13,156 bases of DNA from Pseudomonadota bacterium (GCA_017613855.1 JAGACY010000319.1:1-13156); one strand, 5' to 3'; counted from the stretch's first letter, positions 1 through 10,000 are shown. The notes: generated from the letters alone by a model not told the origin. A program made the numbers and translations.

Positions 1-680
1 ACGAAAAGGGCGTTTTTGCCTGTCAGCCGGTATGGAGTGAACTCGCTCTGAATAAGCCTTTCGACAACGAAAAGGGTGAGGTTTCGTATGCGATTCAGGG
101 ATCATCGGTCAAACTGGATACGCTCGTAGCCAAGAGTCCCGAGCAGCCGACACAGCAGTTCGTCATTTCGAGCGACATCTCGGCAAGTTGCTGGATTCTG
201 CATTACCTGACCAGACTGCTGGCGGCATTGGCAGCGTTGATTCTGCTTTTGGGCGAGGTGCTCAAACCCAGATTGCCCAAGATCAAAAAGATATCATTAA
301 AATCTAAGTATAATGGTGAAGACTATGATGATGATAGAATCAAACCGAGAGATTTTACCTCCGCGTTATCCAAATCTCCCGGGTGGACTTTGTTTACTGC
401 ACAAAAAGGTAAACTGCCCGTCAGAATAGATAATAAAACCATACCATTTGAACTCAAAGCAACCCAAAGAGGGGCTGATAGGAGAATGCAGGTAACCAAT
501 ATCAGCAGCTTACAAAAGATGATTGGTGAAGATATTCTTTCGATTAGTATTGGTTCTACAAGAATTGATGATACGACCAAACGAGGGGATAAACCTATCT
601 CGTTGGGCACAAGGGATGGGGCCATTACGATTCAGACCTCTGAAAAAGAGTATCGGGTTGACATACAAAAGAAGAAATAA
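1..680 (+). CDS. C-terminal part of a single-pass membrane protein (possibly the vWA partner of the tubulin-like gene)
   Basis: The reading frame is open from the left edge (first full codon at 3) to TAA at 678-680, so the true start lies outside the window. About 60 visible residues precede a hydrophobic stretch (visible residues about 63-84, Leu/Ala-rich). A strongly basic segment (KPRLPKIKK) follows, so by the positive-inside rule the tail is cytoplasmic and the preceding part is outside. The roughly 130-residue tail is rich in short beta-like stretches and Lys/Arg and has no motif I recognise. Tubulin_2-type genes are often found next to von Willebrand A membrane proteins, and the topology and position fit that partner. 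No MIDAS motif is visible here, so the vWA call is inference only. The gene ends 70 bases before the tubulin-like gene on the same strand. DNA encoding the tail is clearly more AT-rich (32% GC in 301-360) than DNA before it (57% in 181-240). An internal TTG at 228 would start inside the membrane helix and is not a credible start. Confidence 0.7.
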   Translation, partial: EKGVFACQPVWSELALNKPFDNEKGEVSYAIQGSSVKLDTLVAKSPEQPTQQFVISSDISASCWILHYLTRLLAALAALILLLGEVLKPRLPKIKKISLKSKYNGEDYDDDRIKPRDFTSALSKSPGWTLFTAQKGKLPVRIDNKTIPFELKATQRGADRRMQVTNISSLQKMIGEDILSISIGSTRIDDTTKRGDKPISLGTRDGAITIQTSEKEYRVDIQKKK

Positions 681-750
681 CAGCGAACAAGCGTCAGAAT
701 TATAAATAATGAAAGCTTTGATTTGCTTTCACATATAAAAAGGAGAAAAC

Positions 751-3700
751 ATGATCGCACCCACATTACTCGTTGGCCTTGGCGGCATTGGTTCTAAGAT
801 TGTCTCGAAAGTGGCGAATCGCGTGCGCGAGGAAATCGACGAATCACTCCAGAATCGCATTGCGTATGCGGTTTTTGATACCGATATCAATGAACTCCAG
901 GAGATACATCTCAAGAATTCCCGGATTACGCCCATCCAGACTTCGACTAAGCTGACAGTAGGCGAGTACCTGAATCTCGATGCCCATGCACGCGATGGTT
1001 GGTTCCCGGTCAATCCGATTTTGAACAGCAAAACCCTGACCGAAGGTGCCGGACAGGTGCGTGCGATCTCACGACTCGCTTTTGAAACTGCCGTTCGTGC
1101 CGGAGAGATGGAAGCACTGCACCAGACCATCGAATCGCTCTATAAACTCGAACAGAACCAGGCCGAACAAGCATTGCGCATCGTTGTCGCAAGCTCGCTT
1201 TGCGGCGGTACGGGGTCGGGGCTCATTTTGCCGGTTGCACTCTATATTCGTAACTTTCTGAGCACGCGATTCCGTCAAAGTGCGAATATCATGCGCGGCT
1301 TTTTCCTGATGCCCGAAATCCTTTACCACGTCATACCAGGTGAGGTCGAACGGAACAATCTGCGATGCAATGCATACGCTACCATTCGCGAGCTCGATGC
1401 CTTCTTAATGAAGGGCGACGGCACGCTTCCTGCGCAGTTTGATGGTACCTTTAGCCTCGAATTTCCGCGTCCGGGTTCAAATGAGTACGACGAATACAAC
1501 GTACGCCCGTACGATTTCTGCTTCCTGTTTGACGCACAGAATACCCAGGGACGTAAACTCAACAGCTATGGTCAATATCTCGAACACGCTGCCAACTGCA
1601 TCTATGCACAGTCGATTGGCCCGATGAACAAGCGAAGCAATTCGAGCGAAGACAACACGATCCGAGAATTGTGCGCTGAACGCGGCCGCAATCGTTATGC
1701 AGGCGCTGGCAGTTCCAGCATCGTTTATCCGATTAAAGATGTTGAAAAATATATTGCTCTTAATTGGACAAAACAATGTGTCTCAGAGTCATGGTTACAG
1801 TTCGATAAAACCTTTTTCCAAAAAGGTAACAATAAAGACGAAAACAGAAACAGAACAAAAGATTATTGTCTTTCCGTTACATCAAAGGCTGAATCGAACA
1901 ATTTATTGGCAAAATATATTATTGAACAATGCACCATTTTAGCGAAGGATCCTGGCAAAAAAACAAAATCTAAATGGGTATCCTATATCGATGCACTCAA
2001 AGCCGTTTGCGAAAAACATTGGCCTGATGATAAGATTAGAAAAGAAATTGAAAGTAAATCAGACATCGTCAATCAGGAAGGCACACCGAATGACAGTGAT
2101 ATCCAGGATAGTATGAATTCACTGGTCAGTCAGTACAATTTACTCAAAAAGTCTCTTGAGGAAACCACAAAAAGTTGGACGAGGGGCCTTTTTGATCAAA
2201 GACAGTTTAATGAGCAGGATAAAGAAATTCCTGACCATTCCATTCAAAAATATATCAAAAATGATGGAAAAACCATCCATCCCAACGCGATTCGCTTCTT
2301 TATCAGCATGGCATCACTGGAAATTCACGAGAAAGCTCAAAATGTGAGCCGTGAACTTGATAAGCTTAAAGAAGATATAGATGGCTCTGTTGGTGATGGT
2401 CTGAAAGAGGCTGGCAAGAAAAAAGGCGATAGCGTTTTGAATAGTCTCACAGGCAAGGCGGGGAACTTAGAGGACAAAGAAGGGGCTACGAATTGGATAA
2501 CCCAGTTCAAAGAAGATATTATTAAATATAAAAATCTGTTTTTACAGAAAGCTGTTTTCGAATATGCGGAAACAGATTTGTCCAACATTCGTGATTCAAT
2601 CGAAGCATTTTATGATTCACTCCAGGAAGGCATTCAGGATGTGGATAAGGAGCTCCGTATTATTTCAAAGAAATTCATGCCGTATCCGGGGCGCACGACG
2701 CGCTATGTTTGTGCCACAAAAGAAATGCTCGAAAAAATGGTTCAGGCAAATCCCTATACAGGAAATGCCAATGCTGTAGATCCGGAGCTGTCACTGAATA
2801 TACTAAACAAAGTATTTGAATTCGCCGATTTGAAAGCCAATGAGCCGGAAAAACGTGTTGGGTTCTTCAGAAGTATGTTTACTGACCAGATCGTCGGTCA
2901 CTTTATTAAAGAACTCAAAGAAGCGCATTCATCCAAAATCTATATGAATGTCATCGACGCCATTGAACGCGAAATCGAGTTGAGTAAAAAAGAAGCGGAT
3001 CCGAACAGAATCGATCAGGCCGTGACCGATATCATTAATGACACACGCAAACTGGCTGCTCCGTTTATCGAATCACCACTTGGCGAGCATCGTCCGCCGG
3101 TTGCAGCCTGTTCTTACCATCCATCGCTCGACCCGGGTGACGATTCGCCGCGTTCTGCGCTTATTGGCAAGGTCCTCAACAATTACGGTGCCGTTCCCGA
3201 TGACGATATTCCACCCGAAATGATATTGTTCTATCAATCGGTGTATGGTCTGCGCGCCAATATTCTCTCTAAATTCGCTCCGTCCAAGAAGCTTCTGGCC
3301 AGCAACGAAATTCGCGATGCCGGCGAATATTACAAAGCTTATTTTGATATCACGAATCAGATCGTGCCCAAAACAAGCAAAACTCCGGTCATTACGCCGC
3401 ATATCGATAAAACCTGGCATATCATCAATGTTATGCCCGATCTCGACGAAACGAGCCAGAAGAATCAGGAAGACCGCATTTACAGAGCATTTTTATATGC
3501 ATGGCTGTATAAATATATTCGTTACGAAAAATATTATCAGAACAAGATCTATGCGCTGAGCCTGAAAGGGTCCAAATCTGAGGAATTTGTCGTTTCGAAT
3601 AAAACACCGTGCGATCGTTATTATGAAGTACTCGACGCGCTCATTATCAATCCTGTCGTCGTGGGTAATATTCTGAAATCGGTCGAAGAAAGAATTAACA

Positions 3701-4185
3701 AGGAGCTCAACCGCACGTGCAATCTCAAATTTGAGAGTAGCGAGCTGATGCAGCGCCTGAATTCACTCACGATTCAAGGGGCCGATACCAGCGAGGAAGA
3801 TAAGCCGAAAGATGCCGAAGAATGTACACTTTTCGATTTGGCGGTTCTCCTCAAACAGTCCACGCCTCCCTCGGAATTCCGTACTGAAGTCGGTTGCGAT
3901 ATGCTTGTTTCGATGTTCCGCGCGATGCTCGATTATATCAAACGCATCACGGCTCCGATGGAAGTTCCTAATGTTTTCGGCGATTTCGTCAACAAACAAT
4001 ACGAGAAGTTTAAAGCCAACTGCAGCCGATACGCGCGTTTTGGATTCAATCATTATTTCTGGGAACTCATTCGTTCGGTCGTCGATTTGCTTCAGAGCGA
4101 AGAGTTTGCAGAGACAGGCCTTTATGAGGCCGGTGAACGCATTGATGAGGATTTCAGCGATTTTTCGGATCATCTCCTCTCTTGA
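751..4185 (+). CDS. Tubulin/FtsZ-like domain protein (Tubulin_2 type), 1144 aa
   Basis: The N-terminus carries a GLGGIGS nucleotide-binding loop at residues 9-15, and CGGTGSG at 151-157 is the tubulin/FtsZ T4 phosphate-binding signature. A MPE segment (187-189) and NAYATIREL (207-215) follow, where FtsZ relatives contact the nucleotide. The head probably spans residues 1-330. The rest, to 1144, is mostly charged and helical and has no fold I can name. Residues 331-630 come from markedly AT-richer DNA and look like a variable insertion; after about 640 the composition returns to normal. The length is far above FtsZ (about 400) but fits large bacterial Tubulin_2 proteins. There is no membrane helix, so it is probably a cytosolic GTP-binding, possibly filament-forming protein. 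Neighbouring genes on both sides encode membrane proteins, suggesting it acts at the membrane. The ATG at 751 follows AGGAG at 741-745 with good spacing. The tubulin-like call is firm; polymerisation and GTPase activity are inferred. Confidence 0.88.
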   Translation: MIAPTLLVGLGGIGSKIVSKVANRVREEIDESLQNRIAYAVFDTDINELQEIHLKNSRITPIQTSTKLTVGEYLNLDAHARDGWFPVNPILNSKTLTEGAGQVRAISRLAFETAVRAGEMEALHQTIESLYKLEQNQAEQALRIVVASSLCGGTGSGLILPVALYIRNFLSTRFRQSANIMRGFFLMPEILYHVIPGEVERNNLRCNAYATIRELDAFLMKGDGTLPAQFDGTFSLEFPRPGSNEYDEYNVRPYDFCFLFDAQNTQGRKLNSYGQYLEHAANCIYAQSIGPMNKRSNSSEDNTIRELCAERGRNRYAGAGSSSIVYPIKDVEKYIALNWTKQCVSESWLQFDKTFFQKGNNKDENRNRTKDYCLSVTSKAESNNLLAKYIIEQCTILAKDPGKKTKSKWVSYIDALKAVCEKHWPDDKIRKEIESKSDIVNQEGTPNDSDIQDSMNSLVSQYNLLKKSLEETTKSWTRGLFDQRQFNEQDKEIPDHSIQKYIKNDGKTIHPNAIRFFISMASLEIHEKAQNVSRELDKLKEDIDGSVGDGLKEAGKKKGDSVLNSLTGKAGNLEDKEGATNWITQFKEDIIKYKNLFLQKAVFEYAETDLSNIRDSIEAFYDSLQEGIQDVDKELRIISKKFMPYPGRTTRYVCATKEMLEKMVQANPYTGNANAVDPELSLNILNKVFEFADLKANEPEKRVGFFRSMFTDQIVGHFIKELKEAHSSKIYMNVIDAIEREIELSKKEADPNRIDQAVTDIINDTRKLAAPFIESPLGEHRPPVAACSYHPSLDPGDDSPRSALIGKVLNNYGAVPDDDIPPEMILFYQSVYGLRANILSKFAPSKKLLASNEIRDAGEYYKAYFDITNQIVPKTSKTPVITPHIDKTWHIINVMPDLDETSQKNQEDRIYRAFLYAWLYKYIRYEKYYQNKIYALSLKGSKSEEFVVSNKTPCDRYYEVLDALIINPVVVGNILKSVEERINKELNRTCNLKFESSELMQRLNSLTIQGADTSEEDKPKDAEECTLFDLAVLLKQSTPPSEFRTEVGCDMLVSMFRAMLDYIKRITAPMEVPNVFGDFVNKQYEKFKANCSRYARFGFNHYFWELIRSVVDLLQSEEFAETGLYEAGERIDEDFSDFSDHLLS

Positions 4186-4195
4186 TATATTTGGC

Positions 4196-4346
4196 AGAGG
4201 GGGCAGCCGCCCCCTGCGCGTCTATGGGCGCGGCGTATCGAGCGCATGCGAGATAGACGCGCCGCGGGCGCGTATTGAGCGAAAGCGAAATAGCGCCGCA
4301 CCCATACGACGCTACCCCCACTGCGGGGCTGCGCCCCGCAACGCCC
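4196..4346. repeat. GC-rich structured intergenic repeat element (REP/MITE-like)
   Basis: This stretch between the tubulin-like gene and the next gene is about 71% GC over 4201-4350 by hand count, against roughly 45-50% in the conserved parts of the genes. It contains nested symmetry. There is a 7-bp hairpin at 4198-4204/4209-4215 with loop AGCC. A perfect 10-bp inverted repeat lies at 4216-4225/4253-4262. Arms at 4223-4235 and 4294-4306 match in 12 of 13 positions. An 8-bp hairpin occurs at 4322-4329/4333-4340 with loop TGC. There is also an imperfect 24-bp direct repeat (20 of 24 identical) at 4233-4256 and 4270-4293. The arms overlap, so alternative folds would compete. No transposase and no T-run follow. 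It most resembles a dispersed extragenic palindromic element or a small non-autonomous mobile element. A structured RNA regulator in the operon is the alternative. The class is inference; the symmetry and composition are directly visible. Confidence 0.65.
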
Positions 4347-4431
4347 CTCAGTCTTTCAGAAAACACCAGGTTTTGTCCCGCGATAGCATCATCCTTGAGG
4401 AACTTTTTCTCATTCGATAAGGCAGATCAGT

Positions 4432-7038
4432 TTGTTTACCGTTGTTTTTTCCAGCGTACACTCTAGTCAATGGCGCAAAGACTACGATTTCCTGTTTCAA
4501 CCACTGCGCGAGACAGGGGAACTCTGTTTTTGCGATTGGTATGATGACGAGGACAAGAAAACCATCGAGGAAGCTGTCCCCGGACTGTACGGGATCATCA
4601 AAGGAAAAAAAGAATGGCGCGCTATCATACTGAACCTGGATTCGCTGAAGCTCTATCCGCCGGAACAGGCAGATCCTTCGGAGGTTGAGATGTCCTCCGG
4701 GACGGCTGCGTCTTCGGGGGCGCAAACTGCTTTGCATGCTGACACGCCGGAGACATCATCTCCCGCAGATCATGACAAAGAGGGTGCCGCTGCTGCCGAC
4801 AGCAAATCAGAGGCACCACAAAATGCTGTAGCCTCATCCGAGATATTTTGCCCAAAATCGCAGAATCCTTTTGATTATTCCGAAAGCGACAAAGACCCGG
4901 ATCCCCATCAGAGCCGGGTCCCTATTATCCGACTCGCTCACATGCTGGCTGGATATGAGTTCACGGATATTCAAGGATTTGAGCCTGTTTTTGAATATTT
5001 CGACAGCGAACTTGATAAGAAATGCGTCATTACCGAAAAATCGCTCGACGCCTTTTATGCGATACAGAAGCATTTCGATGAAGTGCGCTTTATGGCACAG
5101 CTTCCCGATGCAAATGGAGCTGAGCTGCCCAAAACAGCAGATGAGGCAGATATCGAAATATTCGATGCCGCCACAAAATCATTTTTGACGGCAAAAGATG
5201 ATTCCATCCCCGTTCTGACCGATTCATCGTTCGATTCTTTTATCTGCCGCGCCGTTCGCCGCAATTCTCCTCAACAGAATAAAAACTTCGAACGCAAGCC
5301 GGATGAAATCGAACTCGTTTATGCCCCTTGTGCGGACAATGACGAAGAGGATGTCGAAACGATTCGTCTTTCTCTGTCGGAATTTCGGAGGATTGGCAAT
5401 GTCCTGCACCGCGAGGAGCATTTGACTCCGGTTTACCGCACGATTCATGCCGACGATGCTATTCTTGAGAAGCAGGATCGGCTCAAGAAATCCTATCAGT
5501 TTGCTGACAAACGTCCGACGGAACTGCTGCTCTTTGCCACGCGTCATATCGCCGAAGTGGATGAGAAGAAGAGCATTTGCAATGCCTGGAATCGTGTCAC
5601 GCACATTGAGCCGGCGCTTTTCTGGCAAACCAACCACTATCCGACATGCTGCCGTTTTCTGTATATGGATATCATGAGCCAGGATCGCATCCGATTCAAA
5701 CAGGATTTGATTCAGTTCTGGCTGGCAGTCCTTCTTTTGGCTCATAACAACCTCGAATCCGGCGTTCTCAAGGCATACAACCTTTACCGCATTCACCTCG
5801 ATATCGACGAGACTGAATTCTTTTACGCGCTCAACCGTCAGCTCAATACGCTCGAAGCAGCCTACAACGTTGTACAAACCGAACTTCAGTTCAAGCCGGA
5901 ATCTTCGTTTGCTCCCGATGAAAATCTGCTCGACAATGAAACGGTGACGATCAATTTCGTCAATGACAAAGCTGCCGAAATGCTTCACTCAAGAGAGATA
6001 GAATACTACAGTGAAGGCGATCGCAGGCTGGAACAGAAAAGACGCGAAGAAGAGAATCAGAAAATCAGCGATGAGAAGCAGAAATCCCTCAAGGTGAGCA
6101 ACAAACAGCGAGAACTCGATCGGGCCGTCAGCAATATCCGCATGCGCGCTTATAGTTTCCTGCCAAAGCATTATGTGCTCGATGAATACCAGACCATAGA
6201 ACTTCAAAAGAAGAAAATGGCCCTGGAACGCAGTCTTATAAAGAGTGGTTCACATTCTCCCGAAGTATTTGAAGCCACACAGAAACAAGAGCAGGAAGAG
6301 CAGGAAAAGATTATTAAGGGTGCCCATGAAAAATTAGAGACCCAAAAAGCCACACTTATGAATCGCGATGTCATCAAATATGCGGGCATTGTTGCCGCAT
6401 GCATCGTCGTTCTGGGCAATGGGACATATATTATACAATCCGCAGTCCATTCGGATACCGCATGGAGCAATTTCAGTGCGTTGGGAGCATCGCTGCTTGT
6501 GACGTTATTCATCATTGTGTGTGGTGCAGCCTGTGCGCTTTTTATGATTCGGCGTAACCATGCTGATCTCAAACGCGCCGTGGATGCGCATGAACGGACA
6601 ATACAGGATTTGAACAAACGTGAGCATATACACGAACAGGTTCACGGAGATTTCTATTCAGATTTGCTGACTTACTTTAAACTGCAGGCGATATATCGGG
6701 GTATTCATAATCGCAAAGAAGATGATATCGATTCGCGCAAACAATTGATTGGTTATTCGAGTGCGATCAAGGATGCCATGCGGCGGGATGAACACTGGCT
6801 CAATCTGTATGGGTTTGAACGCATTCCGGTCAAATTGTTATACACGGATGGTTTTTCCGAAAAGCCGAACAAAAATCCTATTTTTTATTTCGAATCCGAT
6901 AACGGGGAATATACCGTGTCATTGAATAAAACCACCGAGCTTTTGTCCGTCTATCGTATTATTAAGCAGATTACTATCGAACGCGATTATCTTCAGGACG
7001 ATGAATCCGAGGATGTCATGGATGATAACAGGGGGTAA
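4432..7038 (+). CDS. Coiled-coil protein with a two-helix membrane hairpin, 868 aa, unknown function
   Basis: I do not recognise a named family. Residues 1-75 look like a compact alpha/beta domain. Residues 80-137 are a low-complexity Ala/Ser/Glu/Asp linker. A mixed domain follows, and residues about 395-500 are a helical segment. Highly charged helices (about 520-570 and 590-645, runs of Glu/Lys/Gln/Arg) are probable coiled coils. Two membrane helices follow (about 648-669 and 682-706), joined by a short polar loop. Basic residues flank the pair (Lys649, Arg707-708), so both large parts should be cytoplasmic. The final 160 residues form a charged C-terminal domain. The start is TTG: an in-frame TGA at 4396-4398 blocks extension upstream, and the next ATG (4690) would delete the N-terminal domain. 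A weak AAGG (4419-4422) precedes it. The stop lies 3 bases before the next gene's ATG. A membrane adaptor or scaffold for the tubulin-like protein is my inference from context. Confidence 0.8.
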   Translation: MFTVVFSSVHSSQWRKDYDFLFQPLRETGELCFCDWYDDEDKKTIEEAVPGLYGIIKGKKEWRAIILNLDSLKLYPPEQADPSEVEMSSGTAASSGAQTALHADTPETSSPADHDKEGAAAADSKSEAPQNAVASSEIFCPKSQNPFDYSESDKDPDPHQSRVPIIRLAHMLAGYEFTDIQGFEPVFEYFDSELDKKCVITEKSLDAFYAIQKHFDEVRFMAQLPDANGAELPKTADEADIEIFDAATKSFLTAKDDSIPVLTDSSFDSFICRAVRRNSPQQNKNFERKPDEIELVYAPCADNDEEDVETIRLSLSEFRRIGNVLHREEHLTPVYRTIHADDAILEKQDRLKKSYQFADKRPTELLLFATRHIAEVDEKKSICNAWNRVTHIEPALFWQTNHYPTCCRFLYMDIMSQDRIRFKQDLIQFWLAVLLLAHNNLESGVLKAYNLYRIHLDIDETEFFYALNRQLNTLEAAYNVVQTELQFKPESSFAPDENLLDNETVTINFVNDKAAEMLHSREIEYYSEGDRRLEQKRREEENQKISDEKQKSLKVSNKQRELDRAVSNIRMRAYSFLPKHYVLDEYQTIELQKKKMALERSLIKSGSHSPEVFEATQKQEQEEQEKIIKGAHEKLETQKATLMNRDVIKYAGIVAACIVVLGNGTYIIQSAVHSDTAWSNFSALGASLLVTLFIIVCGAACALFMIRRNHADLKRAVDAHERTIQDLNKREHIHEQVHGDFYSDLLTYFKLQAIYRGIHNRKEDDIDSRKQLIGYSSAIKDAMRRDEHWLNLYGFERIPVKLLYTDGFSEKPNKNPIFYFESDNGEYTVSLNKTTELLSVYRIIKQITIERDYLQDDESEDVMDDNRG

Positions 7039-7041
7039 TGA

Positions 7042-10000
7042 ATGGAAGGCTTGACGGTATTCGAACAGATTAAACTGTTTGTATTTCTGATTCCGTTTAT
7101 ACTTTTGTGCATTGCCTGCTATAAACTGGCGCTTCCTCACAAAAGACGCGGAAGACAGGTTCTCATGCCGGTTTTGGCGATTTTACTGTCGATCTATGCC
7201 ATTTTTAAGATTCAGCAATTTACTTCTGAACTTCACGCTTATTTAGAATATGTTTTCAGCCTTATAGACCATCCCGAACAAGCTTTGCCCGAGAATCAGG
7301 CCGTCAATGAAGCCGTCAATCAATTGATAGACGGTGCCGTTGGTTCTTCCGGCGGCGGCAATGAAGTTTCCGAGGCCATAAAAAAACAGTTCGCAGATAT
7401 AGAAATTCCCCCTTCCGTTCGTTCGAACCTTGCGCGCCTGCGTTCCTTTTTGGGCGATGCTTTCGACCTGAATCTGCTCATAGCCTATATCGTCAATTTT
7501 GCGGCGATAATGGCTTTTATGATTATAAAAGGCATCCTGCTGCCCATTCTGAGCCGTGTCTGGTCGAATGACGAACTCATGAAATTGACTGCATCACGCT
7601 GGTATGATTTTCATGAGCTTCCTCCCGGCTATTACAAAAGACATGAGAATGCAAACAAAGATAAGGGGCAAAAGGACGCTAAAAATAATTCTAACGCTAA
7701 AAATAATTCTAAAAAGAAGAACAAAAAGGAGGCCGATAATGACGATGAGCTGAGTGGCTGGTTTGTCAAACCGCAGACGACGAGCTACCATAAATTGCTT
7801 TTGGCTGCTTACGTCGGGGTATTCGTAGCGGTCTCTCTTGTATTTCTCGTTTCGGTATTCCATCCCGATTGGGCTTTCTTCAAGGCATCCTTTTATCCAG
7901 TCTTTATCATTATTGTCTTTGGCGAAGTCGTTGCATTTTTAGATGGTTTGGTTTTCGTCGAAGAGCCTGTAGAGATAAAAGTAGAAGAGCCCAAAAGAGA
8001 GATTCGCGATCCGAAGTATCGCAAGATATGGGAAGAGTTTCGCAACATCTATCCCGACAATATATTGAGAAGAACGCCCGATATACTCGAAGACACCTGT
8101 CTTCCGGATCCTCCTGTTATCGACAAAGACCTCAGCTTTTTAACTCAGTCGGATGATGAAAACCTTAAGACCGTCGCCATGCTGTTTGAGCATCTCGATG
8201 ATCAGGAGTTTGAACCGAGTTATGTCGAGGGGTGTCTGCGCCTTTTGCAAGGCAAGAGTACTCTCTTTTGCAATCCTTTTTATGAGGACCTTGACAGATA
8301 TCTTTTCCCTCCCATTATCTACAATTTGCTGTCCTATAAAAAATGTCTCTTTATTATGGGACGCGATTCGACTGCGGAAGATTTTTGCGCTTGGCTGAAA
8401 AAAGGCATTAAAGATTTTGTAGGTGCAGATGGACTCTGGCAGACCGAAATCATATCCGAAGCTCCAATCAATTTTGATTTGGGCATATTAAAATTCAGCG
8501 ATATCTATAATCTCAAAGTTCTCAATACCCATCGCGAATTTTTCTCGGAAGTTCGTTTTGTATTTATTCTCGAACCATCTAAAATTCTTGCCACCGGGCA
8601 GTTGGCACTGAGTCTGATCATCAATCAGTTAGCACTCGACCAGTGTGATGCGATAACCTATTGTGCGTGTGATCACAACTGTGACGGCCTCGTCGACTGT
8701 CTCTCGCATGCGCTCAAGACGAGCATGACCCATGTGATTGCCACACTTCCGGGCAATGGTTCGAATCTGCAGGTATTCTGGGATGCCGACAGCCAGAATA
8801 TGCAGTATAAAATTCTCGATAATGTCACGCACTACCTCGGTATTGGTACCGAAATCAGCCTGATCGGCATGCGCTATGGTGTTTGCAATTCGGGGGCTGC
8901 TTGGGGCAACGACATTGCACATCAGAACGAATGTTGGTTCTCTTGTGATAAATTCCCCATCATGGATATGATGTGGATTGCGGGGCAGTATTACAATCAG
9001 ATATGCCAATATATCAGAAAGCCCATTGGTCAGGAGCAGTTCAACAAGGCGCTCGAAGTCCGAGCCAATATCTGGCATTGTCCCAAGGCCGAAAGCACTT
9101 ATCTCATTGTCGAAGATGAATACAATAACCTCTTCGAAATGTCGCGCATCTTCTCATCGCGTTCACTCAAGGAAGGGTTTATCAATGTCATCAGCGGCCA
9201 TTATTTGCTCCGCGATTACATGATTGAATATATCGATCTGTTCCAGAGCGATGCCAAGGCCATCCCGACGGTGGTGCCCGATTATGCCCGGACAGAACGC
9301 AATGTCATCTTAAAACTCCTGATGATGATGACAGCGCGGCCGCTTTCTGAAGATTTTGTGCGTCAGGAGCTGCGCCAGGCGGGATTGATTGAAACGGTTA
9401 AAGCAGACCTGGACACCAACAGACTGAAGAATAAGGCAAAGAAATCCAATGAACTGTTCCAAAAGTTTAATAAGAAGATCGAAGAGCATCTGTTAATCCC
9501 ACCAGAAGACAATGGTCTGACGCTCGATATCAAAGAAAAGACCTCGGATGATGGATTTACCGTCGAAAAAGAGTATTTCTATATCATCAAACCGGGCGAT
9601 AATCCGATCAACTGTTATCTGAAAAACCTGACCAATGCCTACTTCATTTCCGAAGATGAAGCGGAGAATAAACACTTTATCAGCGCCAAATTGTATGGCC
9701 ATGTGCTGCAGAGTTATTTGCCCGGACAGTTTATTACTCTGGACGGCAAGTATTATCAGGTTATGTCAATTTCCGATAAAAACGGCATTACTCTGAGGCG
9801 TGCAGCAGATCATATCCATAAGCGTCTGTATTACCGACAGGTACGCGATATTCTGTTAAAAGAATGGGTTTTTGACGGTTCAATGGGGGCCTGTCAGCAT
9901 ATTACTTTTACATCCGGCATGCAGATGGAGATTGCACGCGGCTTTGCAAATTATGATGTCAAAGCGCCTGGCTATCTTGAGTGCGCACCGTATAATGATA

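Noticed and set aside
658..706. Promoter before the tubulin-like gene (TTGACA at 658-663, TATAAA at 701-706)
   Set aside because: The two boxes are 37 bases apart, far outside the usual 16-18, and no partner sits at the right distance from either.
711..730. Hairpin GAAAGC/GCTTTC before the tubulin-like gene as terminator
   Set aside because: Only 6 bp, AT-rich, an 8-base loop and no T-run; it is too weak to call.
4216..4306. CRISPR array
   Set aside because: There are only two imperfect 24-bp direct copies 37 bases apart with overlapping palindromes, no third unit and no cas genes.
4322..4340. 8-bp GC hairpin as intrinsic terminator of the tubulin-like gene
   Set aside because: It is followed by ACGCCCCTC rather than a T-run; it is better seen as part of the repeat element.
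3812..4420. Plus-strand 202-aa frame running from the tubulin-like gene into the GC-rich element
   Set aside because: It is a shadow frame of the end of gene 2, and the remainder merely translates the palindromic element into Arg/Ala/Ser-rich sequence.
5224..5988. Minus-strand 254-aa reading frame
   Set aside because: It is fully antisense to a well-supported gene, has no domain pattern, and its composition follows the sense codons.
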